Numbered from the stretch's first letter, positions 1 through 8,114 are shown. The stretch: 32,898 nt of DNA from Bacillota bacterium (GCA_023412715.1 JAEZCC010000005.1:1-32898), one strand, 5' to 3'. Numbers and translations: made by a program. The notes: generated by a model not told the origin, from the letters alone.

Positions 1-1306
1 ATTTCAGGGCGGTGCCTTCCCGGACGATCCGCAGCCTGCCGCCGCTGATCTCCGTTTCCAGCCCGCGGGCCGTGAACGTTCCGCAGAAATAGACCTGCTT
101 CGCGTTCTGCGTGATGTCGATGAACCCACCGCAGCCGGGCATGCGGCTGCCGAACAGGGAAACGTTCACGTTCCCCGCGAGGTCGCCCTCGGCAAAGCCG
201 ACGAACGCCTGATCCAGCCCGCCGCCGTCGTAATAGTCGAACATGGCCGGCATCGTCACCATGCAGGTGGGGTTCAGGCTTACTCCGAAGTCGAGCCCGT
301 TCGCCGGGCTGCCGCCGAAAAGGCCGTCCTCCACCGTGAGCGTGAACCGCCGGGTGATGCCCTCTTCCGCCGCAATGGCGGAGATGTATTCCGGAATGCC
401 GACGCCGAGGTTGATGATGCTTCCTTCTTTCAGCTCCATGGCCGCACGGCGGCAGATGATCTTTTTGTTGCCGAGGGGGACCGCCGGCAGCTGTTTCGTG
501 CTGACCCGGTGCTCGCCGGAAAAGCCGGGATTGTACTGCGTGTTCCAATTCTGCATGCAGTATTTCAGGTCGCTTGCGAGAACGACGACGTCGACCAGCG
601 CGCCGGGGATTTCCACCTTGCGGGGGTCGAGCGAGCCGGATTTCACGACGCCCTGCACCTGAACGAAGACTTTACCGCCGGAATTTTTGCACGCCATGGC
701 CATGGCGAGGGCTTCCCCTTTGACGCCTTCCCGCTCGAAGGAAATATTGCCGTCCTCGTCGGCGTAGGTGCCGGCGATGAGCGCGCAGTCGATGGGGACG
801 CTTTTATAGAAAAGATAATCTTCGCCGTTCAGCTGCACCAGCTGGACAAGATCCTCTTTGCTTTGCGTCCTGTCGTTCATCTTGCCGCCGGCGAGGCGGG
901 GGTCGACGAACGTGCCCAGCCCGACGCGCGTCAGCTCGCCCGGCTGATGGGAGGCCGTAATGCGCAGAAGGTGCGCAAGCACCCCTTGGGGGAAATCATA
1001 TGCCTCGATCTGGTTTTTCACGACCATCTCGCCGATTTTGCGCGCCATGCCGTAGTGCCCGCCGATTGTCCGGCGAAGCATGCCCTCGTGCGCAAAATGC
1101 TGCAGCCCTTTCTGAAGATTGTCGCCCTGCGCCGCGCAGAAGTAAACCGTCAGGCCGTTCGGCTTTCCCGATTCCAGAAACCGGTTTTCAAGCTCCATGG
1201 CAATCTCTTCCGGAAACGCCGTCCCCATGAATCCATTCGAGCCGAGCGTAATGCCGTCCGGAATCATGTACGCCGCTTCTTTTGCATTGACGAATTGTAC
1301 CCCCAT
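1..1306 (-). CDS. Acyl-CoA:acetate/3-ketoacid (propionate) CoA-transferase, partial
   Basis: Class I CoA-transferases move CoA between short-chain acyl-CoAs and free acids such as acetate, propionate or acetoacetate, in the cytoplasm. The 435 visible residues read through without a frameshift. The first half has the glycine-rich opening IPDGITLGSNGFMGTAFPEE (about residues 15-34). The second half has the family block TVEDGLFGGSPANGLDFG, whose Glu is the expected residue that forms the glutamyl-CoA intermediate. Both halves of the AtoD/AtoA pair are fused in one chain, as in YdiF/Pct-type enzymes of about 515-530 residues, so roughly 80-90 C-terminal residues lie beyond the left edge. The start is the ATG at 1306, with GGGAGG about 12 bases upstream. 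It is divergent from the lysozyme gene. The exact acyl substrate cannot be read from sequence. Confidence 0.88.
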   Translation of the reverse strand, partial: MGVQFVNAKEAAYMIPDGITLGSNGFMGTAFPEEIAMELENRFLESGKPNGLTVYFCAAQGDNLQKGLQHFAHEGMLRRTIGGHYGMARKIGEMVVKNQIEAYDFPQGVLAHLLRITASHQPGELTRVGLGTFVDPRLAGGKMNDRTQSKEDLVQLVQLNGEDYLFYKSVPIDCALIAGTYADEDGNISFEREGVKGEALAMAMACKNSGGKVFVQVQGVVKSGSLDPRKVEIPGALVDVVVLASDLKYCMQNWNTQYNPGFSGEHRVSTKQLPAVPLGNKKIICRRAAMELKEGSIINLGVGIPEYISAIAAEEGITRRFTLTVEDGLFGGSPANGLDFGVSLNPTCMVTMPAMFDYYDGGGLDQAFVGFAEGDLAGNVNVSLFGSRMPGCGGFIDITQNAKQVYFCGTFTARGLETEISGGRLRIVREGTALK

Positions 1307-1391
1307 AACCTTCGCGAGCCTCCCAAACAGAAAATTTTAAATTTTCAGAAGCCGAAGCGTGCCACTTTGTTAAGAATATATCATACAGTTT

Positions 1392-1420
1392 ATTATATCA
1401 TATCCGCACCGTTATGTACA
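1392..1420 (-). promoter_or_regulatory. Possible promoter of the CoA-transferase gene
   Basis: On the minus strand TATAAT lies at 1397-1392. A poor -35 match, TGTACA, lies at 1420-1415 with a 17-base spacer. It sits about 90 bases upstream of the CoA-transferase start. The -10 box is good and the -35 is weak. Confidence 0.35.
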
Positions 1421-1504
1421 AGCGATTTCTGCAAATCTGCGGCGGGATTTCCGCCGCCCCAGAATATTCCAGCGAAAAGTCGTTCCTTTTTTTGTTGGGA
1501 AAGC

Positions 1505-1533
1505 TTGACAGGAATATCCTGCGAAAATATAAT
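1505..1533 (+). promoter_or_regulatory. Sigma-A promoter for the GH25 lysozyme gene
   Basis: TTGACA (1505-1510) and TATAAT (1528-1533) are both perfect consensus hexamers separated by 17 bases. The transcript would start near 1540 and carry a leader of about 150 bases before the TTG start at 1693. The leader contains the palindrome GCAAAATTTTGC (1642-1653) and a small CACAAA/TTTGTG hairpin. I do not recognise a riboswitch in it. Confidence 0.75.
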
Positions 1534-1692
1534 AAAAACAGTATATTTTGCCTGTCCCCACAAATGGCCGGCTTTTTGTGTCCTGAAAGCCGTCGTTGGG
1601 AAGATCAGGGTGGGTTTTGACAGGCTGAATCGAACGAATGAAGCAAAATTTTGCAGCGTCCGCTTTTTTATTTTCAGAAAGGAAGTATCACA

Positions 1693-3441
1693 TTGAAGAA
1701 AAAACTGGAGATTCTGTCGGTGGTCAGTCTGCTCCTGATCTCGCTGATCACCCCCGCCTATGCCGATGCCGCCACCGGCACGGTAGCGTCGTCTGTCTTC
1801 ATGCACCCGGGGGAGGCGCAGATTGTGACGTTTTCCGGCAGCTCCGCTCCGCAGTGGAGCTCCGCCGACACTTCCATTGCCACGGTAGACGCCACGGGGC
1901 GTGTGACGGGCGTCAGCGCCGGCCATACCACGGTCACGGCGACGTTTGGGCCGGGCTGCACGGCGCAGTGCGCGGTCAACGTCGGGTATAAGGGGATCGA
2001 CGTTTCCGAGCACAACGGTTCCGACCTCACAAGCCCCATCAACTGGGCCGCCGTCAAGAGTTCCGGCATCGATTTCGCCATGATCCGCACGGGGTACGGC
2101 GGCGACCTGGACTCGTGGTCCGAACAGACGGACGCCGATTTCGAAACCAATTACAGCGGAGCGACGGCGGCCGGCCTGAAAGTGGGCGTCTACCATTACA
2201 GCTACGCGATGGACGCGACCATGGCCTCCCAGGAGGCGGATTTCTGCCTCAGCCTCCTGAACGGCAGGCACCTTGACTACCCCGTTGTCTACGATGTGGA
2301 AAATACAAAAGAGGGCGCCTATAATCAGGCGACGCTGTCGGCGGACACGCTCGGACAGATTGTCCAGACTTTCTGCAGCAAGCTTCAGGCGGCCGGCTAC
2401 AAGACCGCCGTCTACAGCTATGTCAGCTTTTACAACGCCCACCTGACCAGCCCGCTCGTCGCGCAGTACGACACCTGGATTGCAAATACGGGCGGTATTG
2501 CAAGCCCAATTTTTTCCTATCCGTACACTATGTGGCAGTACGCGCAGGACTATGTTTCCGGCGTTTCGGGCGCCTGTGACGTCGATTACTCCTATGTCGA
2601 CTATTCGTCCGGCGGCGGTTCCTCCGGCACCCAGACCCCGCCGATGGATCCGATGACGTTCCTGTGCGACACGTCTTCCTATACGTTTGGCAGCAACCGC
2701 ACCTATACTTATAAAATTACAACGCCGGACACCTACCCGCCCACGGCAGTTTCGTCCAATCCTTCCGCGGTGACGGTTTCTTCGGCGAGGACGACGGCGA
2801 ACGGTTTCCTCTTTACCCTGACGAACATCGGCGCCGGGCAGGCGACTATCACGACGACGGCGGGCGACGGCAGGTCGGTTTCCTTTGTGGCGACGGGGAC
2901 AGGCAGCGCGGGGGCCGGCACGCTGAAATGTGATACTTCCTCCTATACGTTCGGTTCCGCCAGCGGCGTCTATTCCTACAAGATTACAACGGGCGCTTCC
3001 ACCGCGCCGAAGGCGGTTTCGTCGAATCCTTCCGCTGTTTCGGTGGCTTATTCGAAGAAGCTTTCCGACGGCTATCTTTATCAGATTAAAAACGTCGGAG
3101 CGGGCACGGCGGTCATCACCACGACCGCTTCGGACGGGACGTCGGTTTCTTTCCCCGCGACGGGGACGGCGCAGCCGGCCGTGCAGACAGGCGTAAAATC
3201 GGACACTCCCTTCTATTTTACCATGAAGCAGGGCAGCACCTACCAGTTTGAGTTTACGGGCGGATCCGGAATCCCGCTCACTTTCTCCATCGGGAACGGC
3301 TCTGTTCTGCGGGGAGTTTCCACCAAAAAGATCAACGGAAAATATTATTACAAGGTGACCGCCGTCGGCAAGGGCTGCGCGGGCCTTTATGCCGGTTATT
3401 CGGGCAAGGCGGAGCGCGTCAGCATTGTGACGGTCGCCTGA
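1693..3441 (+). CDS. Secreted GH25 lysozyme (muramidase) with Big_2 and C-terminal repeats
   Basis: Predicted exported N-acetylmuramidase acting on peptidoglycan. The TTG at 1693 is chosen because AAAGGAAG lies 7 bases upstream and the reading then opens with a classic signal peptide: KKK, a hydrophobic core, and cleavage after TPAYA near residue 24. Residues about 28-95 form a bacterial Ig-like (Big_2) domain with the ATVDATGRVTGVSAG motif. Residues about 100-300 are GH25, with YKGIDVSEHNG containing the N-terminal catalytic Asp (about D103) and VVYDVEN carrying the Asp-x-Glu pair. The remainder holds two tandem repeats of about 85 residues, each starting CDTSSYTFGS and containing AVSSNPSAV, then a third Ig-like unit. 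These are probably wall or carbohydrate binding. It is monocistronic, with its own promoter and terminator. It is a host enzyme rather than the phage endolysin, because it has a signal peptide and lies far from the phage genes. Confidence 0.92.
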   Translation: MKKKLEILSVVSLLLISLITPAYADAATGTVASSVFMHPGEAQIVTFSGSSAPQWSSADTSIATVDATGRVTGVSAGHTTVTATFGPGCTAQCAVNVGYKGIDVSEHNGSDLTSPINWAAVKSSGIDFAMIRTGYGGDLDSWSEQTDADFETNYSGATAAGLKVGVYHYSYAMDATMASQEADFCLSLLNGRHLDYPVVYDVENTKEGAYNQATLSADTLGQIVQTFCSKLQAAGYKTAVYSYVSFYNAHLTSPLVAQYDTWIANTGGIASPIFSYPYTMWQYAQDYVSGVSGACDVDYSYVDYSSGGGSSGTQTPPMDPMTFLCDTSSYTFGSNRTYTYKITTPDTYPPTAVSSNPSAVTVSSARTTANGFLFTLTNIGAGQATITTTAGDGRSVSFVATGTGSAGAGTLKCDTSSYTFGSASGVYSYKITTGASTAPKAVSSNPSAVSVAYSKKLSDGYLYQIKNVGAGTAVITTTASDGTSVSFPATGTAQPAVQTGVKSDTPFYFTMKQGSTYQFEFTGGSGIPLTFSIGNGSVLRGVSTKKINGKYYYKVTAVGKGCAGLYAGYSGKAERVSIVTVA

Positions 3442-3473
3442 CGGGGAACCCTTTTCAGCATCGCCGGTTTCTT

Positions 3474-3505
3474 CCGTCCCGCCGGAAGGCGGGACGGCTT
3501 TTTTA
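3474..3505 (+). terminator. Rho-independent terminator of the lysozyme gene
   Basis: A perfect 10-bp stem (CCGTCCCGCC at 3474-3483 with GGCGGGACGG at 3488-3497), a GGAA loop, and then a run of T. It begins 33 bases after the lysozyme stop. Confidence 0.9.
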
Positions 3506-3512
3506 CAGGCAG

Positions 3513-3540
3513 AACACCCCGGCCATATGGCCGGGGTGTT
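3513..3540. repeat. Perfect 28-bp palindrome
   Basis: Bases 3513-3540 form a perfect inverted repeat with 14-base arms: AACACCCCGGCCAT on the left and its exact complement on the right. It lies between the lysozyme terminator and the end of the convergent XRE gene. Neither side has a good T-run (GTTTAAAAAT on the right, CTGCCTG on the minus-strand side). It may be a weak terminator for the XRE gene or a protein-binding site. Confidence 0.7.
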
Positions 3541-3579
3541 GTTTAAAAATATGAAAACGCCGCTGCGGACGCGGACTCT

Positions 3580-4029
3580 TTATTTTGGAGTTTTCGGAGC
3601 GGAAGGCTCCTGCTGCTGCGCGTTTACCTTTCGCAGATGGTCCAGTATTGCCGCCTGCTGCTTTCTTGGACAGACCCTGAAAAGGCCGACCAGTTCCTTT
3701 TCCGTGCCGGAAAGCTCATAAATGTGGCTGGTGTTTTTCTTGCTGAACAGATAGTTTGCCGCGGGCTTTTTCTGGGCCAGGCTTCTGTGGGGAATTTCGT
3801 CTGCAAGCAGATTGTCGATCGAAATATTGAATATCTTGGCAAGCGCCATCAGGGTGGAAACATCGGGAGTTGTCTTGCCGATCTCATAATAAGAGTAGGT
3901 GGATCGGTCAATATTCAATACTTTGGCTATCTGACTTTGCGTGAAGCCGCTTTTGACGCGCAGTTCCCGCAATCGTTCGCCAATGCGTAATTTGAACAAC
4001 TGAAGATCGCCTTCCACTTCCAAATTCAA
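3580..4029 (-). CDS. XRE-family helix-turn-helix transcriptional regulator
   Basis: Small DNA-binding regulator of 149 residues. Residues about 15-75 are an HTH_3 domain (IGERLRELRVKSGFTQSQIA, then IDRSTYSYYEIGKTTPD and the closing LMALAKIFNISIDNLLA). The C-terminal half (residues 80-149) carries a conserved-looking acidic helix (ELSGTEKELVGLFRVC) and a polar tail, and I recognise no sensor domain. The start is uncertain. TTG at 4029 gives the full frame but lacks a well-placed ribosome site. TTG at 3999 (reading LFKLRIGERL) has GGAAGG and a GATC extension upstream and may be the true start. A -10 box TATAAT is at 4072-4067 on the minus strand with no clear -35. Targets are unknown. The 3' neighbour is the convergent lysozyme gene. 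Confidence 0.88.
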   Translation of the reverse strand: MNLEVEGDLQLFKLRIGERLRELRVKSGFTQSQIAKVLNIDRSTYSYYEIGKTTPDVSTLMALAKIFNISIDNLLADEIPHRSLAQKKPAANYLFSKKNTSHIYELSGTEKELVGLFRVCPRKQQAAILDHLRKVNAQQQEPSAPKTPK

Positions 4030-4153
4030 CAGTTTACAGGAAAATCCTTATATCAATTTGTAACAGATTATATCGTATTCTTTATAATGTTTAGAAATTT
4101 AGTGATTACTATTCACATGGCGCGGAGGGAAACGAAATCTTTTCTGAAAAGTC

Positions 4154-4182
4154 TTGACGGAACAGTTCTAGTTGAGTATAAT
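4154..4182 (+). promoter_or_regulatory. Sigma-A promoter of tRNA-Thr
   Basis: TTGACG (4154-4159), a 17-base spacer and perfect TATAAT (4177-4182), placed 19 bases before the mature tRNA 5' end. The -10 is followed by an A-rich tract and no G-C-rich discriminator. Confidence 0.85.
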
Positions 4183-4201
4183 AAAAAAGTCGCCATGATT
4201 T

Positions 4202-4277
4202 GCTACTGTGGCTCAGTTGGTAGAGCAGCGCATTCGTAATGCGCAGGTCGTCCGTTCGAGTCGGACCAGTAGCTCCA
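4202..4277 (+). tRNA. tRNA-Thr (anticodon CGU)
   Basis: A full cloverleaf can be folded by eye. The acceptor stem GCTACTG pairs with CAGTAGC. The D arm is GCTC/GAGC. The anticodon stem GCGCA/TGCGC has loop TTCGTAA, giving anticodon CGT at 4235-4237. The T arm GTCCG/CGGAC has loop TTCGAGT. The discriminator T is followed by an encoded CCA. It reads ACG codons, which are common in the GC-rich genes around it. It is a single-gene unit with its own promoter and terminator. Confidence 0.96.
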
Positions 4278-4283
4278 GAAAAA

Positions 4284-4320
4284 AGCCGGGAATCCTGCGG
4301 GTTTCCCGGCTTTTCTTTTT
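4284..4320 (+). terminator. Rho-independent terminator of tRNA-Thr
   Basis: Stem AGCCGGGAA (4284-4292) with TTCCCGGCT (4303-4311), a 10-base loop, then TTTCTTTTT. It lies 7 bases after the tRNA CCA. Confidence 0.92.
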
Positions 4321-4537
4321 GTCCAAATATATTCCATAATTGAATTATGCGGCAATGGATTCCGCCGTTCGCGCAGGGAAACGCCTTATGCCAGAAAGTT
4401 TAGCATATCCAAGAGGAGGGCACAAGTGCTGCCGCACATTACGGGCAGAAGCGGGTGCCGGTTTGGCAATGCCGCAGGCATAATAATGCAAGCCCGGCGT
4501 GGCGAAAAATTATTTTTTACGTTATCGTTGTTTTATA
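4321..4537 (+). other. Intergenic stretch before the ROK gene
   Basis: No supported gene lies between the tRNA terminator and the ROK promoter. A 60-codon frame starting GTG at 4426 has a good AGGAGGG 5 bases upstream and runs to 4608, but it overlaps the ROK promoter and operator and its product resembles nothing I know. It may be the 5' remnant of a lost gene. Confidence 0.4.
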
Positions 4538-4566
4538 TTGACAAAATGTCGAAACTATGTTATAAA
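4538..4566 (+). promoter_or_regulatory. Sigma-A promoter of the ROK regulator gene
   Basis: TTGACA (4538-4543) and TATAAA (4561-4566) with a 17-base spacer. Transcription would start near 4573, about 28 bases before the palindromic operator and about 65 bases before the start codon. Confidence 0.8.
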
Positions 4567-4600
4567 TCATTTATACAGATTGTTGGTTTTTTATCCAGCG

Positions 4601-4625
4601 TTAATTAATGAAGTTTCTTAATTAA
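4601..4625. promoter_or_regulatory. Putative ROK operator, copy 1 (autoregulatory)
   Basis: A 25-bp palindrome centred on G4613. Its outer arms TTAATTAA are at 4601-4608 and 4618-4625, and its core is AAGTTT. It lies downstream of the promoter and touches the ribosome site, a position where a bound repressor would block transcription. A second copy at 5759-5783 matches at 17 of 25 positions, with the centre and symmetry conserved. Confidence 0.65.
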
Positions 4626-4638
4626 TAAGGTGATCAAT

Positions 4639-5733
4639 TTGGCTTATATCGCTTCCGATATTAAAGGCATGAACCGCAAAATCGTTTATGACCTGTTTCT
4701 GTCGAAAAATGAAATGTCCAAATCGGAGATCAGCCGCGAAACGGGGATCAGCGCCCCGACGGTGATGAAAATCATCGACTATCTTGAAAAAATCGGCTGT
4801 GTGAAAGAAATCGGCGAGGGCAGGTCTTCGGTCGGCAGAAGGCCGAACATCCTGCAGTTCGACCCGAGCGCCGGTTATGCCATCGGCGTGGATTTTTCCG
4901 GCGTGGAGATCCGAATCGGCATTGTGGATTTCGGCTACCATCTCTGCTTTTTTGAACAGTTCTCCACCCAATCCGATTTCAAGCAGGTCTTGAACCACGA
5001 TTTTCCGCTGCATGTGCAGAGCCTTCTGCAGAAATCCAGGATACCCCGTGAGAAGATCCGGGGAATCTGCATCGGGGTGCCCGGCGTTGTCAACTCGGTG
5101 CAGCAGACAATCGAGCTGGCGCCGCTGGTGGGCATCATCGAAAAAGAGGATTACGGCGCCATGGCCGCCAGAATATCGGCTTCGCTGAACATGCCCGTCA
5201 TCTTTGAAAACGACGCGAACGTCGCCGCCATCGGGGAATTTGTCGCAAGAAAATATACGGACGACGACGACCTGCTTTTTATCACCATCGGGAAAGGCCT
5301 GGGCGCCGGCATCATCCTGAACGGCAAGCTCCGCAAAGGCGGCCGCGCGTTCGCCGGCGAGCTCGGGTATATGGTATTCAGCAAGGAATACCAGGTAAAA
5401 CCCGATGAGGCGGGCTGGCTGGAGCGCGAGATCCAGCTTGACAGCCTGCGAAGCGAAAAAGAGATCGACATGGATTCCCTCGACAATTTAGCCTGCAACC
5501 TGGCCCTCGCCATTGTCAATATCTGCGTTCCGCTTGAGATCGGCCATGTGGTTTTGGGAAGATTCAAGGACGATGCGTTTTACCGGCTGCTGCTCAAAAA
5601 GATCGACGCCTATCTGCGTTCGTTCTCTACCCTCGAGGTTTCGTGCGAGGCTTCCCGCTGCACAGAGCCGGCGGTTTTGGGAGGAGCCCATCTCATTGTG
5701 GAATCCGTCCTCGACGAGCTGTTCGGGACCTGA
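4639..5733 (+). CDS. ROK-family transcriptional repressor (NagC/XylR-like)
   Basis: Sugar-responsive repressor that probably controls the adjacent transporter and hexokinase operon. An N-terminal winged helix (about residues 8-60: MNRKIVYDLFLSKNEMSKSE, then TGISAPTVMKIIDYL) is followed by a ROK fold with YAIGVDFSGVEIRIGIVDFG, ICIGVPGVV and FENDANVAAIGEF. The cysteine zinc motif (CxCGxxGC) of ROK kinases is missing, and the region reads KGGRAFAGELGYMVF, so kinase activity is doubtful. The TTG at 4639 is preferred because GGTGATC (4629-4635) pairs with the end of 16S rRNA at normal alignment. GTG at 4630 (in frame) would sit inside that site. It carries its own promoter and the operator copy at 4601-4625, which suggests autoregulation. 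The inducer is probably the transported sugar or its phosphate (inference). Confidence 0.9.
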   Translation: MAYIASDIKGMNRKIVYDLFLSKNEMSKSEISRETGISAPTVMKIIDYLEKIGCVKEIGEGRSSVGRRPNILQFDPSAGYAIGVDFSGVEIRIGIVDFGYHLCFFEQFSTQSDFKQVLNHDFPLHVQSLLQKSRIPREKIRGICIGVPGVVNSVQQTIELAPLVGIIEKEDYGAMAARISASLNMPVIFENDANVAAIGEFVARKYTDDDDLLFITIGKGLGAGIILNGKLRKGGRAFAGELGYMVFSKEYQVKPDEAGWLEREIQLDSLRSEKEIDMDSLDNLACNLALAIVNICVPLEIGHVVLGRFKDDAFYRLLLKKIDAYLRSFSTLEVSCEASRCTEPAVLGGAHLIVESVLDELFGT

Positions 5734-5758
5734 TGGGCGGAGCTTGGGTTGTCTGGCA

Positions 5759-5783
5759 TTTTTTAAGAAAGTTTGCTAAAAAA
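5759..5783. promoter_or_regulatory. Putative ROK operator, copy 2 (transporter operon)
   Basis: A 25-bp palindrome centred on G5771: TTTTTTAAGAAA to the left and TTTGCTAAAAAA to the right. It shares the symmetric frame TTnnTTAAnnAAGTTTnnTAAnnAA with the site at 4601-4625. It is 70 bases upstream of the solute-binding protein start. I could not identify a convincing -35/-10 pair here. Confidence 0.62.
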
Positions 5784-5852
5784 TAGAAGGAGCTGAGGCG
5801 AACGGTAAGTGAGGCAACCTGTGGCACAAAAAAAGGAAAAGGAGAAATCAGG

Positions 5853-7142
5853 ATGAAAAGTTTGAAAAAATCCATTGTCAGCATCGGGCTGGCGGCTTTA
5901 ATGGCAGTCGGCATGGCGGGCTGCTCCGGCGGCACAACCGGCGGCGGGGGCACGTCGGCGAAAAAAGACGTGACCCTGAGGGCTCTTTTTATGAAGCAGG
6001 CGGGCTACAGCGAAACGGACATCAACGCGATGACCAAGGATTTTGAAGCGGCGAACCCGAACATCAAGGTGGACCTGACCTTCGTCGCCTATGAGGAGCT
6101 GGAGCCGAAAATTCTCACCGCCGCGAAAACGGGCGGTTACGACGTGGTCCTGGGAGACTGCATCTGGCCGTCCCAGTTTGCAAAGTCCGGCATGGTGCTC
6201 GACGTGACCGACCGCGTGAAGAGCCTGAATGTCAGCGACATCTATCAGGGCGCGCTCGATTCTACGAAATACAATGGGAAATACTACGGCGTTCCGTGGC
6301 TGAACGACGTGAAATACCTGTACTGCAACAAGTCCATGCTGAGCAAGGCGGGCATCAGCGCTCCCCCGGCGACGTGGGACGAACTGATTGCGGACGCCAA
6401 GGCGATCAAGGACAAAGGGATTGTGCAGTACCCGATTGCTGCGAGCTGGTCCCAGGCGGAGGCTCTCATCTGCGACTACACCGTGGTCGCGGGCAGCTTC
6501 GGCGGGACTTTCGTTGATGCGAACAACAACCCGACGCTGAATTCCGACGCCAACAAAAAGGCTCTGTCCTTTATGTACGACAGCCTGAATTCCGGCCTGA
6601 CGAACCCCAAGTCGCTTGAGATGATCGAGGACGACGTGCTCGGCACCTTCACCTCCGGAAATGCCGCATTTGCCCTGAACTGGACTTACATGTACAACGA
6701 GTCGAAGGATGACTCCAAGTCCAAGGTTGTCAACGACGTCGAAATCGAGCCCGTCCCCGGGGAGGGCAGCGTCAAGAGCGCGACGGTCAACGGCGGCATG
6801 CCGCTCATGATTACGGCCGGCAGCAAGAACCCCGACGAAGCCTGGTCTTACATGGTATATCTTTCCTCGAAGGACGTTCAGAAGAAATACTGCAAAGACG
6901 CGCTGCCCATCTGGAAGTCCCTTTACAGCGATTCCGGCGTGATCAGCACCGGCGGCGCCGACCTGGTCAAGGTCTCCGACACGCAGTACCAGTATATTGT
7001 GAACAGGCCGCAGGTCCCGTACTACAGCGAGCTTTCCAACAACATGCAGTCCAAGCTGCAGTCTGTGCTGCTGGGCAAGGAAGACGCCGGGAAGGCGCTC
7101 GACGAGCTGCAGAGCAAGGCGGAAAGCCTTCAGAACGGCTAA
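5853..7142 (+). CDS. ABC transporter sugar-binding lipoprotein (CUT1 family)
   Basis: Extracellular solute-binding protein that delivers a sugar or oligosaccharide to the permeases encoded next. It has 429 residues. The signal peptide MKSLKKSIVSIG...VGMAGCSGG carries a lipobox with lipidated Cys24, followed by a Gly/Thr linker. The body is an SBP_bac_1 fold, with VTLRALFMKQAGYSETDINA, the AKTGGYDVVLGDCIWPSQFA stretch and YNGKYYGVPWLNDVKYLYCN typical of MalE/UgpB-like proteins. AGGAG-like bases (AAAGGAGAAATCAGG) precede the ATG. It is first in an operon with two permeases, a hexokinase and a SIS protein. The ligand is not evident. The adjoining enzymes suggest a hexose, amino sugar or a glycoside releasing one. 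Confidence 0.93.
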   Translation: MKSLKKSIVSIGLAALMAVGMAGCSGGTTGGGGTSAKKDVTLRALFMKQAGYSETDINAMTKDFEAANPNIKVDLTFVAYEELEPKILTAAKTGGYDVVLGDCIWPSQFAKSGMVLDVTDRVKSLNVSDIYQGALDSTKYNGKYYGVPWLNDVKYLYCNKSMLSKAGISAPPATWDELIADAKAIKDKGIVQYPIAASWSQAEALICDYTVVAGSFGGTFVDANNNPTLNSDANKKALSFMYDSLNSGLTNPKSLEMIEDDVLGTFTSGNAAFALNWTYMYNESKDDSKSKVVNDVEIEPVPGEGSVKSATVNGGMPLMITAGSKNPDEAWSYMVYLSSKDVQKKYCKDALPIWKSLYSDSGVISTGGADLVKVSDTQYQYIVNRPQVPYYSELSNNMQSKLQSVLLGKEDAGKALDELQSKAESLQNG

Positions 7143-7223
7143 AGGATCGCCGCATGGATTTGTGTCGTTTTGCTACCACGAGGGAAGAATTTTTCTTCCC
7201 TCCCTTTTTAAGGGGATGACTGA

Positions 7224-8114
7224 ATGAAGAAACGAAAGTCGGAGGAGCGCTTTGCCTATGCGGTGGTTTCCCCGGCGCTGATCATCGTCTTTTTCGTCGT
7301 GATTGCGCCGATGGTCATCACGCTGATGTATACGTTTGTCAACATGGACTCCACCTCCACCCGCACCGGGCAGTTTATGGGCCTCCATTATTATATTTCC
7401 GCCCTGTCATCCGTGCAGTTCTGGGCGGATTTCGGAAGGACCATGTATTACACGGTCCTGTCGACCGCCGCGGAAACCATCGTGGGGCTGCTGATTGCCC
7501 TGCTGCTGGACCAGGATTTCAAGGGAGTGAAATTCCTGCGGGCCATCACCATTATTCCGTGGGCAATCCCGACCGTTGTGAACGGCAGCCTTTGGAAGCT
7601 GATTTTCAACGGCCAGTACGGCGTGCTGAACGCGATTCTGCTCAGGCTGCACCTCATTTCAAGCTACCAGTCGTGGCTCGGCGACCCGAGCTCCGCCATG
7701 AACGCAATCGTCATTGCGGACGCGTGGAAGATGACGCCGCTCGCGGTGATCTTTTTCCTCGCGGCGCTTCAGGGCTTCAACCGGGCCACCTACGAGGCGG
7801 CCATGGTCGACGGCGCCGGCGTGTTCCGCAGGTTCTGGGTGCTGACGCTCCCTTATCTGAAACCGACCATCCTGATTGTCGTGGTCATGCGCACCGTCGA
7901 AAAATTCAAGGCGTTCGACCTCTTCTACCTCATGACGCGCGGCGGCCCCGCCGACGGGACGAAGACGCTGATGTACGACGCCTACCTGAAGGCGTTCACC
8001 AACCTGAACTATTCGCAGGCGGCGACCTACGCTTACCTGATTGCCATCATTGTCGTCATGCTGACGGTGGCTTATATGAAAATCATGCGGAAAGGCAGTG
8101 ATGAACTTGAGTAA
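7224..8114 (+). CDS. CUT1 sugar ABC transporter permease (MalF/UgpA-like)
   Basis: Inner-membrane subunit of 296 residues with six predicted transmembrane segments. The first is near residues 11-32 (FAYAVVSPALIIVFFVVIAP). The cytoplasmic EAA loop is clear: YEAAMVDGAGVFRRFWVLTL at about residues 191-210, where the ATPase docks. The short N-terminus fits UgpA-like rather than MalF-like members. It starts 81 bases after the binding protein and overlaps the next permease by 14 bases, so the two are translationally coupled. No ATPase gene lies in this cluster. Confidence 0.93.
   Translation: MKKRKSEERFAYAVVSPALIIVFFVVIAPMVITLMYTFVNMDSTSTRTGQFMGLHYYISALSSVQFWADFGRTMYYTVLSTAAETIVGLLIALLLDQDFKGVKFLRAITIIPWAIPTVVNGSLWKLIFNGQYGVLNAILLRLHLISSYQSWLGDPSSAMNAIVIADAWKMTPLAVIFFLAALQGFNRATYEAAMVDGAGVFRRFWVLTLPYLKPTILIVVVMRTVEKFKAFDLFYLMTRGGPADGTKTLMYDAYLKAFTNLNYSQAATYAYLIAIIVVMLTVAYMKIMRKGSDELE

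Noticed and set aside
1393..2442. A 349-codon minus-strand open frame over the lysozyme
   Set aside because: It overlaps the GH25 catalytic domain and the GH25 promoter. Its composition is shadow-like.
4426..4608. A 60-codon frame with a good AGGAGGG ribosome site
   Set aside because: It runs through the ROK promoter and operator and resembles no protein I know. Kept only as a possible remnant.
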